Notes under the pieces: generated by a model | What the model was told of the DNA's origin: nothing | The model's database searches: none | Seen by the model: only the letters and a program-made list of their open reading frames with translations | In this document: positions 25,250 through 36,914 of the stretch, piece after piece | Numbering within the stretch: position 1 is the stretch's first letter | Layout of the letters: each line of letters starts with the position of its first letter | Origin: Allodiplogaster sudhausi | Lineage: Eukaryota; Nematoda; Chromadorea; Rhabditida; Diplogasteridae | Assembly: GCA_945643635.1 (NCBI GenBank) | Contig: CALZFC010000006.1 | Span: 5,425,001 to 5,489,000 of the forward strand | DNA length: 64,000 bases | Direction: 5' to 3' | Translations under genes and position numbers: made by a program

Positions 25250-25360
25250 ATTCGACATTCAGGCTTGAACAGATCAACCAAGCAAAGCTCAAATCTCTTT
25301 TGTTGGCGAAATGCTAGCGAAATGCACCGGTCCATTCGTGATTCGCTTTTTCGTGAATAA
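25250..25360 (+). repeat. dispersed repeat (GTTGGCGAAATGCTAGCGAAATGCACCGG)
   Basis: Near-identical stretches at 25290-25360 and 26095-26175, plus an inverted one at about 13690-13770. Confidence 0.65.
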
Positions 25361-27044
25361 TATAATTTGTTAACAAATATTAATTTCAATAATTTTTGGA
25401 ATGAAACCTTTTTTGATTTGGTTTTTTTTAATTAATTTGAATTCAGTATATTTCAGTATATGTATGTAGATGTAACATTATTTTATAGCAACGAGGGACA
25501 CTCCCAGTCCGAGATCATTTCAGAGAGACGGCGCATCTTGTACAGCACCTGACAATGGCTAAATGTGGCCATAACTGCCTCGGCCATGGGGAATATTTCG
25601 CGACAGAACGATGAAATTACCTAAATTGAAAAGCGTTGATTTAGGGACGACTACAAAATTTAAAATTTGAAACGCATGACCATCCAACTTCTCAGAAGTT
25701 CTTTCATTTTTTCGTTTTCTCTCACGTCTGCATCTCGCTTTCCCAGGTTAAAATGTGTTCCTAATTGGGCAGGAGACTCGGAGACAGTCCACCCTTTGGC
25801 ATGGTTCGACAGTAATGCAACTTGATAGAATCGTTGGGCTTCTCGAGACTGACTTTTTTTCTCTTATCAAATCTTTTTTAAGAGAAAAGATAGAGAGGAG
25901 ATGACCTTCATAATAACATTGTTATTATTAATAAACATATAAGATGTCATTTTTTACATCTTACTTGTTAATGAGCAATTAATGAACATGCATTATCAGA
26001 AAGGCTTCAATATTTAAATTTCTGTATTTTGTTTTCCAACTCGAATTTTCTCTACTTTGTGATAAAAATTAATGTGATTCAGGCTTGCACAGATCAACAA
26101 AGCAAAGCGCAAATCTCTTTTGTTGGCGAAATGCTAGCGAAATGCACCGGACCATTCGTGATTCGCTTTTTCGCGAATAAAATAAGTTGTTCTGTATTGA
26201 TTTGGTTTTTTTTTAAATTAATTTTTATTCAGTATAGTATAGTAAATTTGCTATACGGGGAGAAAGAGATTAAAAAGATCTTGAATAACAAATCATTGAT
26301 TTAAAATATAAAAATTGGTCAAAAAATTTTTTGACCAATTTCTGGTGTTAAAATACTCGTTCTTTGGATCATTAATGGGTCATATAGACCGACTTTCCAC
26401 ATAATATTTGCTCTACAAGAAAGATCAGTTAAAACTGAGTCGGATACAGCTTTTTAATCAAAATCTGAGGATACCTTTTTTGGGAATATGTATTTGAATG
26501 CAGACTGTTGAAGGCGATATTTCTGAATATTTTTTAGCAAATATTTCAAAATAGTTATTTTGAAACATCTAGCACCCAATAATGGGCATTCCAGAATTGT
26601 TCGAAGTTCTGTTATGGTATACCACTCAAAAGTATTCAAAAAGTCAAGAAATTTCAGTTTTACGAGCCTAGATGGCGAAATAAATGTATGAAAACTCCTT
26701 AGAAGCCAACTATCAGGTCATTTATGAGCAGGATTACCATAAAGGTCATAACCATTCGAAAGAGCAGAGACTTTTACATAATATATCCACCGATGAAAGA
26801 GCAAAACCTGTACAGCTTTTAGAAATCTTGAAATTTAATTTTAAAAAAACCACGAGATGTTTCGACTATTTTGAGCTGTTCTGGGAAAGCTGGTACCAAT
26901 GGAACTTATGTTCTGAAAACTGTGCCATTAGGTTGTTTGAGACGACAAACATAAATTTGACGTTCATTTTCTACTTTTAACGACCATCCATGGTTCACTT
27001 GATCGAAATGAAATTTTTCTGCATATTATATTTCATTCTTTTGT

Positions 27045-27305
27045 ACCCGTGGTGTCCGCGCGTGGTCGCACCCATGTTGTTTTTAATTGTTTTGTATTAA
27101 TCCGTCTATTTATTCGGTTTAATTACCGAATATTCGGTTTAATACCCAAGTTTAAGGTGATTTTTTGTGGTTTCCGCGCGTGGTCGTACCCGTGGTGTCC
27201 GCGCGTGGTCGCACCCATGTTGTTTTTAATTGTTTTGCATTAATCCGTCTATTTATTCGGTTTAATTACCGAATATTCGGTTTAATTACCCAAGTTTGAG
27301 GTAGA
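27045..27305 (+). repeat. two-copy tandem repeat, about 145-bp unit
   Basis: GTGTCCGCGCGTGGTCGCACCCATGTTG..CCGTCTATTTATTCGG..TATTCGGTTTAA is repeated at 27053-27150 and 27196-27300 nearly unchanged. Each copy holds a CGAATATTCGG-type palindrome. Confidence 0.75.
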
Positions 27306-27819
27306 GAAATAGCACAGGCAGAGAAAACAGGGATTGGCCCCGCCCCCTGGTCCTGAGAAGCCTCCCAGCTCTTTTCTTTCTGAAGGAAGTAATGCAAAGT
27401 ACGCACAATCAAAAACATATTGTTAACCGGCACTTTGTTTTGAAAACTGATTACATAATTAGATTCAGAATTGTTAGTCGAATCTTCTCAGCTAATGAAC
27501 ATGCGTGATAAGGTCTGGTTTATCGATTTCCGTTATCAGTGATACAATCTCAAATTTTATTATTTGGGGATGTGGGTAGAGGCAAAATAATAATACAGGA
27601 GAAATTTCATTGAAAAATATAAGAAATGAAAATTTTTATAAGCAAAAACTGATAACTTCTTATCAAATGATTAGAAATTATCGATTTTTATCAGTAGCAT
27701 CCGTTCTCTATAAGCAAACTAATGTACGAGTTAAAATATTTTAGTATTTCCTTGAAAAATAGTTATTAACGAGGATGCATTTGGATGCGTCAGATGCGTC
27801 CGACACATCCTTGGTACCA

Positions 27820-27837
27820 AGATCCTGGGCGGGACTG
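27820..27837 (+). mobile_element. orphan right terminus of a CAGT..-type MITE
   Basis: AGATCCTGGGCGGGACTG followed by TA is the complement of a CAGTCCCGCCCAGGATCT terminus. The left end is not identified. Confidence 0.35.
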
Positions 27838-28860
27838 TACATACATACATATGTATGTAGAATTTTCTGTATGTACCGATAGTCGAGAAGTTGGGGAATA
27901 GACGTGATACATGAGCATCTTGGCAAGTCTACCATGTTCGCATCCCAAAAAGTGGTTGAAAAGTACCAGGCCTTAGCCGCCAACTAGTTAACTTTTTCTC
28001 TTGCATGGTGGTTTGCAAGAGAAAAAGAGGCCAGGTCCAGTTGATATACATATATGGAGGTTTCACTTCTGATAAGTTACCGGTTTTTTTCATTCACTTG
28101 TCGTCTATAAATTGTGAATATAAACGAAAACATTGATATCTTAAGAGATTCTTTGGGTTTAGATTTAATACATTTACCTGGCCGTATTTAGCCCTTGCCT
28201 CAACTTGTCCTAAATATCTACATGTCGATTCCCATTTTCGTTAGCGTCTTGACAATGAAAAAATTCGGAGTAAAATGAAAAAAGAACACTTAATACATCG
28301 GACTCAACTTGTTCCTTTTTCAGTATAAAGTTCAAAGTATTTTTGAAATTGCATTACCAAAATGTTGCCAACATCGCGTGTGATGATTCAATTTTGATTT
28401 TTGTTGTATTGGCGGGATCTCATCAGCATATTTCATGATATATTGTATTTTTATCCATAATTTCACAACGGAAAACAAAATTACGGTAAACGTGACAGTC
28501 AAAATTAAAAGTGAAAATTCGCCTCACAAACCGCAGTGTGGTCCCTTTTTTTAAATAAGTAGGTAAATTTTTTTTAAAGTTGCCCGTTTTCTTTTTTTAA
28601 AGGAAGTCTTCAGTTGAAGTCCAGCTGATTCTGTATGTAGAGCAGTATATTGCATGAGCAGCAGATCTTCTAGCATTGCTTATAATATGTGCTCAGTCAT
28701 GAATTTGAAATGTTAAAAATTTAATCAATTAGTTTACTTTCATTGCCATTGTAGATATCAAAATAGGACGACTACATTGGATTTGACTAGTAAGACAGGC
28801 GGACAGTATTAGGGGCTGTTTGTCCTGCCATTGTAAATATCCAATGACCCTTACTCTTTG

Positions 28861-29236
28861 TTGTAGGATGAGGTTTATCAGTAGAAGGAGTGGACAAGTT
28901 AGATGAGGTCGACGACGGGGGAAAGAAAGGAGACGAAGGGGAGTGGAGAGTGAGGCGAGGCGTGGTGGACCGTTGACGGGAAGATAGACCAGGGGGGAAA
29001 GGGATAGGAGATTATGTGACAGTTGGCAGGCCACCTCCGATCTAGACCTCTAGATGAGTCAATTCTTAAGTAAATGAGAGAAAAGGTAGGATCAGGGAGA
29101 TGGAGGAGCAAGTGGAGCAGCTACCGACAGTACAGAGAGAAGAGAGAGACATATGTATGTATGTTTGTACATACATACGTACCCATTAGAAATACATACA
29201 CACTAGAAATGTTTCCATTACTCACACATACGGACA
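28861..29236 (-). mobile_element. diverged solo or truncated LTR of a related family
   Basis: Read on the minus strand, it follows the 5' LTR in order: CATTTCTAGTGTG, a pyrimidine-rich block, CTCATTTACTTAAG, GACTCATCTAGAGGTCTAG, CGGTCCACCACGCCTCG, then GATAAACCT-ATCCTAC. Many differences make it much older than the 31.3-43.2-kb copy. No primer site, gag or target duplication was identified beside it. Confidence 0.65.
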
Positions 29237-29239
29237 CAC

Positions 29240-29768
29240 TAACGGTATTGGACACGATAACGTTATTGGAATAGCGGTATTACTTTTATTTGCTTCTCGT
29301 GGAATGGAAACCACCTAGTGCTGATGAGCTGAATAGAAATGAAGAAGTTTGATTCCACATAATTCTTTGCCTCTCGGCGGCCAACCCGACCAAATAAGGC
29401 GAAAAAAACAAGACACTATTTATTCGCCTCGGACCTCCTTTAACAGTGCAAGAGTGAAAGAGACGGAGGGAAAGAGGCAGAGTAAGAGAGTTTAAATGGG
29501 GTGGTGCGAAAATGCTTAAAAACATTTTCTATATAAAGGGCCAAAATATCAGAAAAAGATATTTCGCAAGGATTAAATTGTTCCATTAAACTAACTGCAT
29601 ACCGGCTAGTGAATAATTCGTATGACATACTGCAAGCCGCCGTTAACCAACGTTAACTTGATGCCATCAAACAGCCTTTGATAGCATTACGTCTCACTCT
29701 ATACTCACTATCACACCTCTCTATCTCACTCTCGCTCTTTCGATTTCTTTCTCTTTCTCACTCTCTTA

Positions 29769-29803
<35 letters not shown>

Positions 29804-31298
29804 CAACGAATTTACCTATTCATCTTTAAAAATTCCTAATCAAATAAATATGAAAAAAATAGTTGATATATTTGGAAAATTTGGAAATCCTACAGACGCG
29901 AAAGCAATGTGCATTCTTCTGTTCTCTTATAACCTTTCCCATATACTTGAATGCACCGGGTACACATGTCCATTGTCCAATAAAAGGTAAAATTTTTGTC
30001 AAAGGAAAATAATTTTTATCTAGCAACACTTGCTTTCGAAAGACCTGCACATTTTCAATACCTTTTTTGTGCTTGTTCCAAATCCATAAAATAGAGAGCC
30101 AGATGGTTGTGCTTCAAAATAATTTTCTTTATATCTGACAATTACTATAAAATGACAATTACTATTTCTTTTTCACTAAAAGCAATAAGAACCATTTTAT
30201 AGTTACTGCAATCGATTACTACAATTTGCGTTTTGCATAGCATAATTTTGCTTTTGCACAGTGGGCTTCAACACGCGCACCACGCACTTTCTCTCCTCGG
30301 AGCACCACAGCGGCGTCTTAAAGGAGCTGTACATAGAGATTTCAGTGACATATAATTTTTTGCCTAAGAGAACCAGGCTAGCTAAAAACACAGCTGTGCA
30401 AATTATCATAACGTGAGATTTCTTAGATACAGAGAAAATACCTTTGATCTACGGTTCATACTGTAGGATTTAGTAGATGACGTCAGCAATTTTTCTCTAT
30501 ATGTCTGTCTGTCTCTCACTCTCTCATTGCCCAGACCGCTCTCAATTGATTTGTCACTTTTGGGTGCCACTGATACTTGGGTGCGAATAGAAAATCCCTG
30601 TCAGCTCTGCACGCCTTAGGAACAAGAGTTTTAGCTACAAGCGAAGCTGATCCGAGTGTTGATTTATAAATATCGTGCACATATGAATCCGTGTACTCTC
30701 CAAAACCCCTTCATCTGCTTTCCTATACGTTCACGTCTCATGTCATCTCTCTGCCATGAAAAACAGAAGTCATCAAGGTTCAGGTAACATATTCATTCAA
30801 CATATGCCAAGGGGCGCCGGGATTACCCCGAAAGAACCGGAAACTCTTGGAAAAAACCATTTCAAAAAAACATTACAAAAACTACAACAACAAATACGGC
30901 ATTCGAGATTAGAAGAATCGTCCGAAATCAAACGAGGATGAAAGCTACGTGGTATTCGAAATAGGTCACGACTTGAACAGGGACTGCAATGGTCGACAAG
31001 GAGGACTACGACGAAGCGAAGTGTTATAACTTAGAAGAAGTTTCGATTGGGAGGAGCACAATTTTTCCTGTCTACTTGCTCATAAAAGATTACAACGAGT
31101 GCTTATTTATCAGTTCAAATGCAGTTTTCACATCTGTTACAAAAATGACGCTACTTTTGCATCTATTTTTCGCTGATTTAGTTATTACCGCGAAAATTTG
31201 CTAGTTCGCTTCAAACGGCATGCAAAATAATCTCGGCCAGCTTATCTCTAGACTCCGGGGAAACAAAGAAAACTAGTTCAAGAAAATCTTGCTCCTCC
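29240..31298. other. no supported gene upstream of the LTR element
   Basis: 29395-29440 (CGAAAAAAACAAGACACTATTTATTCG) recurs at about 47300-47350, so it is repeat. A 61-codon Lys/Gln-rich frame at 30756-30941 ends just before the LTR element and may be an older Gag-like relic, but no motif supports this. Confidence 0.5.
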
Positions 31299-31725
31299 TG
31301 TAAGTGTATGTGAGTGTTAGAGTATTTCTAGTGTAGATCTATTTCTAGTGTGCACATATGTATACTGTATGTATGTCTCGCTATCCTCTCTATGTATAGT
31401 TCGTAGCTCACTCCACTCGCTCCTCCCTCTCCCAGCTCCTCCCCTTTCTCTCATGTACTTAAGTGATAGATCTGACTCATCTAGAGGTCTAGCCCGGAGG
31501 CGGCCAGCCGGCCGCCGCGTTCCCCTATGGTTCCCCCTCCTATGGTCTCTCCTCTCTCCCTTTCCCCGGTGTCTCCCCTTCGACGGTCCACCACGCCTCG
31601 AGCCCTCTCTACTCTTAATCTGCTCCCCTCGACTCTCTCTCCCTCCTCCGTTATCGACGTCGTCTCTATTGTTCCCTGCTCTAAGCGATAAACCTGATCC
31701 TACTGTACGTGTGAGACACCAGCAT
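31299..31725 (+). repeat. 5' LTR of the gag-only element
   Basis: Starts TGTAAGTGTATG directly after CTCC. Positions 31299-31611 match 42903-43217 almost exactly. The end is set by a CA followed five bases later by the primer site, so it is uncertain by a few bases. Pyrimidine-rich stretches occupy the middle. Confidence 0.8.
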
Positions 31726-31729
31726 TGAC

Positions 31730-31750
31730 TGGTAGCAGCGAGTGGTTCAA
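31730..31750 (+). other. primer-binding site, initiator Met-tRNA type
   Basis: TGGTAGCAGCGAGTGGTT begins with TGG, the complement of the tRNA CCA tail. The following TAGCAGCG would pair with the 3' acceptor strand of a tRNA whose 5' end is AGCAGCG. That resembles animal initiator tRNA-Met, and it equals the 5' end of the tRNA-like sequence at 37628. The match past the acceptor stem could not be tested against the host tRNA. Confidence 0.7.
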
Positions 31751-32139
31751 CTACACTTCACAATCACATGGACCAGGTAAGTCCGTTTATTTTTTTGCCC
31801 CTTTTTCCCATTTTAATTCCCCCTGCTCGTTTCCTCATTTTGTCTACTCTATTTTCCTTTTATTTAATGGGTGTATTTCTCTTTCTTTTGGCTTTATTTG
31901 AAATCTGACCCAGACCTAGGGGACGGCAGTGCTTTTACCAGTGCCCTAAGTTATTTTTATCCCCAGGGCACCCCTCGGGTTTCTTTTTGTAAAAAAAAGG
32001 TTAAGAGGGAATGGCCACTCTCTATACCACAAAAATCACAAAAATCGTAAATAGGAGGTGTATTTTCATAAGTAGTTTTCACTTGCCCGGCAACTAGACC
32101 TCTTCCACCTCCTCGCGCGCTTACCCTTTATACGTAGAG

Positions 32140-32375
32140 CATTAATTATGCGGGAATGTGTTCATACGTTCCGCATCGATGTTTGTTAGCCTCCGTACAT
32201 CGAATATTAATTGTGTGGGAATGTGTTCATACGTTGCGCATTGAAATTTATGTGGGAATATGCTCTTATGTTCCGCATTCAGCTTAGTTAGATTTTAATC
32301 TGGGAATGTGTTCATATATTCCGAACCGTTGTAATATAGTCTCCGCGCGTCGAGCATTTAGTTGAATATGTACAT
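32140..32375 (+). repeat. irregular tandem repeat in the LTR-element leader
   Basis: Four degenerate copies of a unit centred on GGGAATGTGTTCATACGTTC, at 40-75-bp spacing. Each copy is followed by CGCAT or a variant. Confidence 0.65.
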
Positions 32376-32381
32376 ATCTTC

Positions 32382-32734
32382 AGTGAGCGCCGCCTTCTCA
32401 CTTGAAAACTTCCACAAAAAAAAAGAAGAAAATATCGTGAAAACGAATCTGTTTTGCTTCAGTGAAACCGTTTTGATTGAAAGTAAAAAGATCAACAGTG
32501 AAAGGCGCAAGCGACGCCTCCTCACTTAACCACATTACAAAAAAGAGCTTAAGAAGGTGAATGTTGTGAAAATGAATCTATTTTGTTTCAGTGAGATTGT
32601 TTTTGGAAGCGAAAAGACAAAAATTTTGTCGCGTTTAGACTCTAATCGTCGAGCATTGAATTTCTTGTTTAGTTCGTAATATATGTTTATGTATTCTCCT
32701 GAACAGTGAAAGGCGCATTCGTCGCCTTCTCACT
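32382..32734 (+). repeat. three copies of a hairpin-forming leader repeat
   Basis: Copies at 32382-32402, 32497-32526 and 32705-32734 share AGTGA..AGGCG..CGCCT..TCACT. The third copy can form an AAGGCG/CGCCTT stem over a 7-base loop with an outer AGTGA/TCACT stem. The first copy is weaker. Each is followed by a related A-rich stretch. Placement in a retroelement 5' leader is compatible with an RNA packaging or dimerisation role, which is inference. Confidence 0.6.
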
Positions 32735-35253
32735 TAAACACTCAACAAAAAAAAGACTGAGAATGTAAAAAAAAAGATGAGAGTACTTTTAACCAGTAGC
32801 CAGTAATATATTTTGTTGAGAGCAGAAAAGTAAAATTTTATTAAAGGCGAAATCTAATTGAGAACAAAAAGAAGAACTTTTTTATCAAGAATAAAAAGCA
32901 GAATAATTTTAGTTGTGAGTGAAAATGATAGCCCTATTTGAGAATAAACGATAGTTTTAATTGAGAGTTAAAAGGAGGATATTTTGTTTGAGAGTGTGAA
33001 TATAAAAGCTGCTAATTATATGTGAATTTATGTTTAAAATGATTCTGTTTTGTATGCACATTTGTCCGTCTGTATACGCGTCAGCTAAAAGCCGTTCTGT
33101 GCCAAGAAAGGTGTTCGTGCTCGAGTGAATTGCCAAGTGTGCTAGAGTAACTCATTTTAGAAGAGACGCAGACAAGTAACCGTCTGACCCAAGTAGTTGA
33201 TGAATTAGCCTAGCGAGCCCCGGAACAGCGCGTTTCTCTTTCGCTCACATATTCTTTCATTCTCTTTGCGTGTTCACCATCTCCCTCTTGGCACTCTCTC
33301 GCACCTACATATGATGATCGATCAGAAGGTTCTTGCCAGCTTCCCATTCCAGCGCGTTCAGAAATCAAGAGAAATTTTACAGCCCAGTATTGTGTACCTT
33401 TTTCATTTTCTTTATGGCCTCCTCTTTATCTTTGTTGAAAATGAGGTCGTATATAGGCAAAATGTAAGCAGCGAATCGCTAGTTCCTTTTTCAATTCTTC
33501 TATGAGTCGCTCGCCTTTTCATATTTGGCTTTGAAGTGTAACTATCTTTTCACAATGCGCCGCCTCTCTCGCCTGCTCTGCTTTCCTTTTTCTCTTTCTT
33601 GCTATTCTTTCTTGCGCTCTTGCCGTGCGATGAGGTTTTCCCTCATGCTCATGTTCGCATATTTTCCTCTCTCTTTTACTTCTTACAGTACGCTGCCGGC
33701 GCTTTCCTTTTTCTACATGAGCGTCTAATCTGTTACTGTCAAGCAACCGTTCTTGTTCTTCATCGTCTTGTATGTTCTTCCTTTTTCTTTCCCTCCAGCA
33801 CCTACCGCTCTCTCAAAAACTGCTCTATCTTTGCTGCCCACACACTCTCTCTTTCCGGCTCTGTCTGTTCATATGCATATACGGTATCTAGCTCTTATGT
33901 CCTTTTTCACATGAGTCAGTTCCGGTTGATTTTCTCATTTTCAATTTGTTAGTTTTCTTTAATCTTTTCTTTTTCTTTGGCTGATAGAAAGCAAAAACGA
34001 CATTCGATTCCCATGCATTTTATCTTTCAAATCAGTCTGAGAGCCATTAGCTGCGAGTCATCCTTGTTTGTGAGAACAGCCGTTTCGAAAATGATGAAAG
34101 TCCATTTGGTTAATGTATCTTCCACTTTGGTTCTCTCTCTTATCCATCTTTCTTTCCAATGTCTTCCGCTCCGCTTGTTTTCCTCATTTTTGTTATTTCT
34201 GCTTTCTCCTTCCGCCGAGTGGAATTCGAAAAGATTTTCATTCTTTTGAATTTTATCGCTAAATCAGTATGAGACCCGTTACCAGTGAATCACTTTTGTT
34301 TGTCGGCATATCTGTTTGAGAAATGATGAAACTCCTCTTGTTTGTTAGTTGAAAATCTTGGAATATTTTGTATTTAATTTTAAAACCGTCCTTTGAACTT
34401 CTTTGCGACATGGCAGCAGGCAGATGCATAGATGACAGGCGCGATAATCCTTTTCTCCGTTCGCATCCTTTTCACTCTGCTTCTCTGACAACGATATACT
34501 CTTTCTCTCTCTTCGTCATCTTCTACGCTCTTTCTTCTGTGAATGAACCAAAAGAATAGGCGATAACAGATCTCATTCCAAAGACTTCTCCTCTCCTCGG
34601 ATTTTTTTTTCTCTTCTCTGCCTTCCTTTTCTCTCTCTTTCATGCCATTTCGTGCCTCGGATTCACAGTGTCTTTCGCTTCTCGCTAACTCCGCCTCCCG
34701 CTCTTCATATTCATTCGTGACAGTCGTGGCCGAGCTGACCGGCAGCTCCTTCCTTCTCTCTTCCCTTACTCATCATGCAGTAACCACCCCCCCCCCCTCT
34801 ACCACCCCCATCCTAACCCCCCCCCCCTTACAGTAACCCGCCACTGCTAACATGCCACTCTCTCACTAACTAACATGCCACTCTCCCACCAACTCTACAT
34901 CATTGTGCCGTTTGTTATTCTTCTTTAATCACGATTAATGTTTAGACAGGCACACGCGCATAGTATGATTATATATTATTTTTACTTGCAGAGTTAATTC
35001 GAATCGACATCCCGTGTCATCATCACAGCAGCAAACGGTAAGCGTCTATCATTTTCGTTTTCTTCCAAAAAGGAGTCCAAATTACGCAACACAGTACGCA
35101 TGCGACGTACGAGTGTTTAGCACCGAAACAAAAAAGAGAGTCAGAAAAAAACCCGCCACACGCGCCCCCGTGTGAGCAGTACATTCAAAAAGGGGCGAAC
35201 AATCAACGCCACACGCAAGCGACGTGTGAAGTGTTTGAACACAAAAAAAAACC

Positions 35254-36786
35254 ATGCCTTCTTCAACTCGTGGCCAAGTATTGCAGGCCGATAAGCTTTC
35301 GGCTTCACTTGACAGGGCAAAGGAAATCAGACAGCTCACTCATGGTCAAACCATGTCAGTAGAAGATTTGCGCAAACTCACAGTGGCGACAGCTGACACC
35401 GCAGACGCACTGGTGACGGCGATGCAGAAGGTAGACGACGACGCGGCAGAAAGAGCCAGGGACGTTCACGATGAGATCACGGCTCAGGTTAGTAGGCGCC
35501 TTAAAAGAATTACGAGTCGAATTAATGCCCAGGCTCCGATCATTAAAGCCGTCGACTATATCAGCAAAGGAGACGGCAGGACGCTGCCTCTATTCTCTGC
35601 AGACGACGATGTAGATTGGAACAGCTGGATCCGCAGGTTTGAAGATTTAGTAAACATGGCAATCACTCCTCTTACAGCAGCGCAAAAAGCAACGCAACTG
35701 ACGGGCCATCTCACGGGACGTGCACGTGACGCCGTGGATCAACTGGATGCAGCAGGGCAAGCCGACTTCAAAATGGTAAAGGCCGCAGTCGAGGCACTCC
35801 TCTCTTCTCCTCTTTCCCGGAACTACGCCCGACAAAAGTTAGCCACTTGCAAACAGGAACCAGGTGAGACCGCCCAAGCTTTTAGCACCCGCCTTTTTCG
35901 CTTTATTAAGTCCACTTCAATTAATTTGAACCAAGCCCAAATTCAACAAAGATGCCTAGAAGAATTTCAAGATCTTTTGAGGCCCGCCCTCGCCTTCCAC
36001 GTCAAGGCCGCCATGCCAGCAACGGTAGACGAAGTCGTTCTTAAGGCGCAGACGTTCGAGGCACTCCTCTGCGATGCCGCCTCCTCGCTGACAATCTTCC
36101 CCACCCAGTCCACCGCCCAGCCACGGACCATGTCAGTCAATCCCAATCAGCCAAGAAGAGCAGGAAGAAACTCACAGGGAGTTATCATTTGTTTCCGATG
36201 TGGAATGCGCGGCCACATTCAGCAATTTTGTTCGGTTAAGAAACCAAACCCAAAATTTGCGAACCACCCCCAGAATCAGTCTCTCATTAACTCAAGGGGC
36301 AATCAAGACAATTTCAGAGAGGACCAAAACAACTTTAGAGATAATAGAAATTTTAATCGAAGTAGGCAGTATAGACGTGACATCCCTCGCCAGAATCAGA
36401 ACCAGAATTTCGAACAACCTCAGAGTGCGCAGTGTACGCCAGCGAATAATGTCCCACAGGTGTATGCAACAAATCAACCAGAAGCAGCAGCAGACTCTCC
36501 ACCCCATTTTGCTTTTCCATCAGCGCAGCAGTATTCATACCCCCGGGCCAACCTAGCTTATCGTAATGGGCAAAATCAAGAAAGATTAGACTATTTTCAG
36601 GAGCCGACAAGAAAACAAGCCAGAATCGAATTTGAGAAACTGAGCATAATTGCAGCGCAACAGCAAAAAGACATCGAAGAATTGCGTGCCGCCCTCGATA
36701 ATGAAAGAAAGCGTTCTGACGCTCTTTTGCAGAGAAATAATCAACTCGCCTCTTCTCTGCCTCCGAATTTCTCTGCCTCTTCTTAA
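35254..36786 (+). CDS. gag: Gag polyprotein of the LTR element (510 aa, CCHC knuckle)
   Basis: Structural capsid/nucleocapsid protein. The start has a good context (AAACCATGCC) and is the first ATG of the frame. Residues about 100-285 have the layout of a retrotransposon Gag capsid domain: FSADDDVDWNSWIRRFED, then TAAQKATQLTGHLTGRARD, then a FSTRLFRFI region. One CX2CX4HX4C zinc knuckle lies at Cys313, Cys316, His321 and Cys326 (CFRCGMRGHIQQFC). It is followed by an Asn/Gln/Arg-rich RNA-binding stretch (about 330-400). The last 50 residues look like a coiled coil (KDIEELRAALDNERKRSDALL) and are unusual for Gag. The frame is uninterrupted and ends TAAGCTTAA, with no pol in frame and no obvious frameshift site. 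Ty3/mdg-like Gag is the likeliest class, but Gag alone does not decide it. Confidence 0.9.
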   Translation: MPSSTRGQVLQADKLSASLDRAKEIRQLTHGQTMSVEDLRKLTVATADTADALVTAMQKVDDDAAERARDVHDEITAQVSRRLKRITSRINAQAPIIKAVDYISKGDGRTLPLFSADDDVDWNSWIRRFEDLVNMAITPLTAAQKATQLTGHLTGRARDAVDQLDAAGQADFKMVKAAVEALLSSPLSRNYARQKLATCKQEPGETAQAFSTRLFRFIKSTSINLNQAQIQQRCLEEFQDLLRPALAFHVKAAMPATVDEVVLKAQTFEALLCDAASSLTIFPTQSTAQPRTMSVNPNQPRRAGRNSQGVIICFRCGMRGHIQQFCSVKKPNPKFANHPQNQSLINSRGNQDNFREDQNNFRDNRNFNRSRQYRRDIPRQNQNQNFEQPQSAQCTPANNVPQVYATNQPEAAADSPPHFAFPSAQQYSYPRANLAYRNGQNQERLDYFQEPTRKQARIEFEKLSIIAAQQQKDIEELRAALDNERKRSDALLQRNNQLASSLPPNFSASS

Positions 36787-36810
36787 GCTTAAATACCTCT
36801 TTTTTACAGA

Positions 36811-36914
36811 TGCCCGTAAGCATTCGTCGCGCCCTTCCTCCCTCTTTCAGAAGCCTCAGATGAACGCGAATTTTGCAGGCCTCGCCAATTTCAGACGAGG
36901 CAATCACCAAAACA
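36811..36914 (+). other. exon-like cassette directly after gag
   Basis: A CTTTTTTACAG acceptor precedes an open stretch (frame beginning DARKHSSRPSSLFQKPQ), which ends at the donor-like ACAG|GTTAGTG. It is Arg/Asn-rich like the Gag tail and could be an alternative Gag C-terminus or part of a spliced downstream protein. Confidence 0.35.

Larger units (their letters stand above)
22690..28860. other. no supported gene: repeat mosaic
   Basis: Contains the dispersed repeats listed at 22690, 24740, 25250 and 27045 and an AG run at 23618. Frames at 26029 and 26684 (about 90-98 codons) show no motif, and AT-rich composition explains them. Confidence 0.55.
31768..34991 (+). other. long leader of the LTR element with a candidate leader intron
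   Basis: About 3.5 kb separate the primer site from Gag. A near-perfect splice donor (CAG|GTAAGT at 31777) follows a tiny ATG-GAC-CAG start, and a strong acceptor (TTTTTACTTGCAG) ends at 34991, about 260 bp before Gag. Splicing would give a four-codon upstream ORF ending in TAA. The interior has tandem repeats (32140-32375), hairpin repeats (32382-32734), T-rich and C-rich runs (34785-34830), and no convincing gene. Splicing is inferred from motifs only. Confidence 0.45.

Noticed and set aside
27045..27305. CRISPR-like array
   Set aside because: Only two units, no spacers of uniform length, and the genome is eukaryotic.
31348..31728. 126-codon frame in the 5' LTR
   Set aside because: Pro/Ser/Leu-rich translation of the pyrimidine-rich LTR; partly repeated in the 3' LTR and in the minus-strand LTR at 28861-29236.
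36353..36910. 185-codon minus-strand frame opposite gag
   Set aside because: Shadow of the Gag coding strand; no independent motif.
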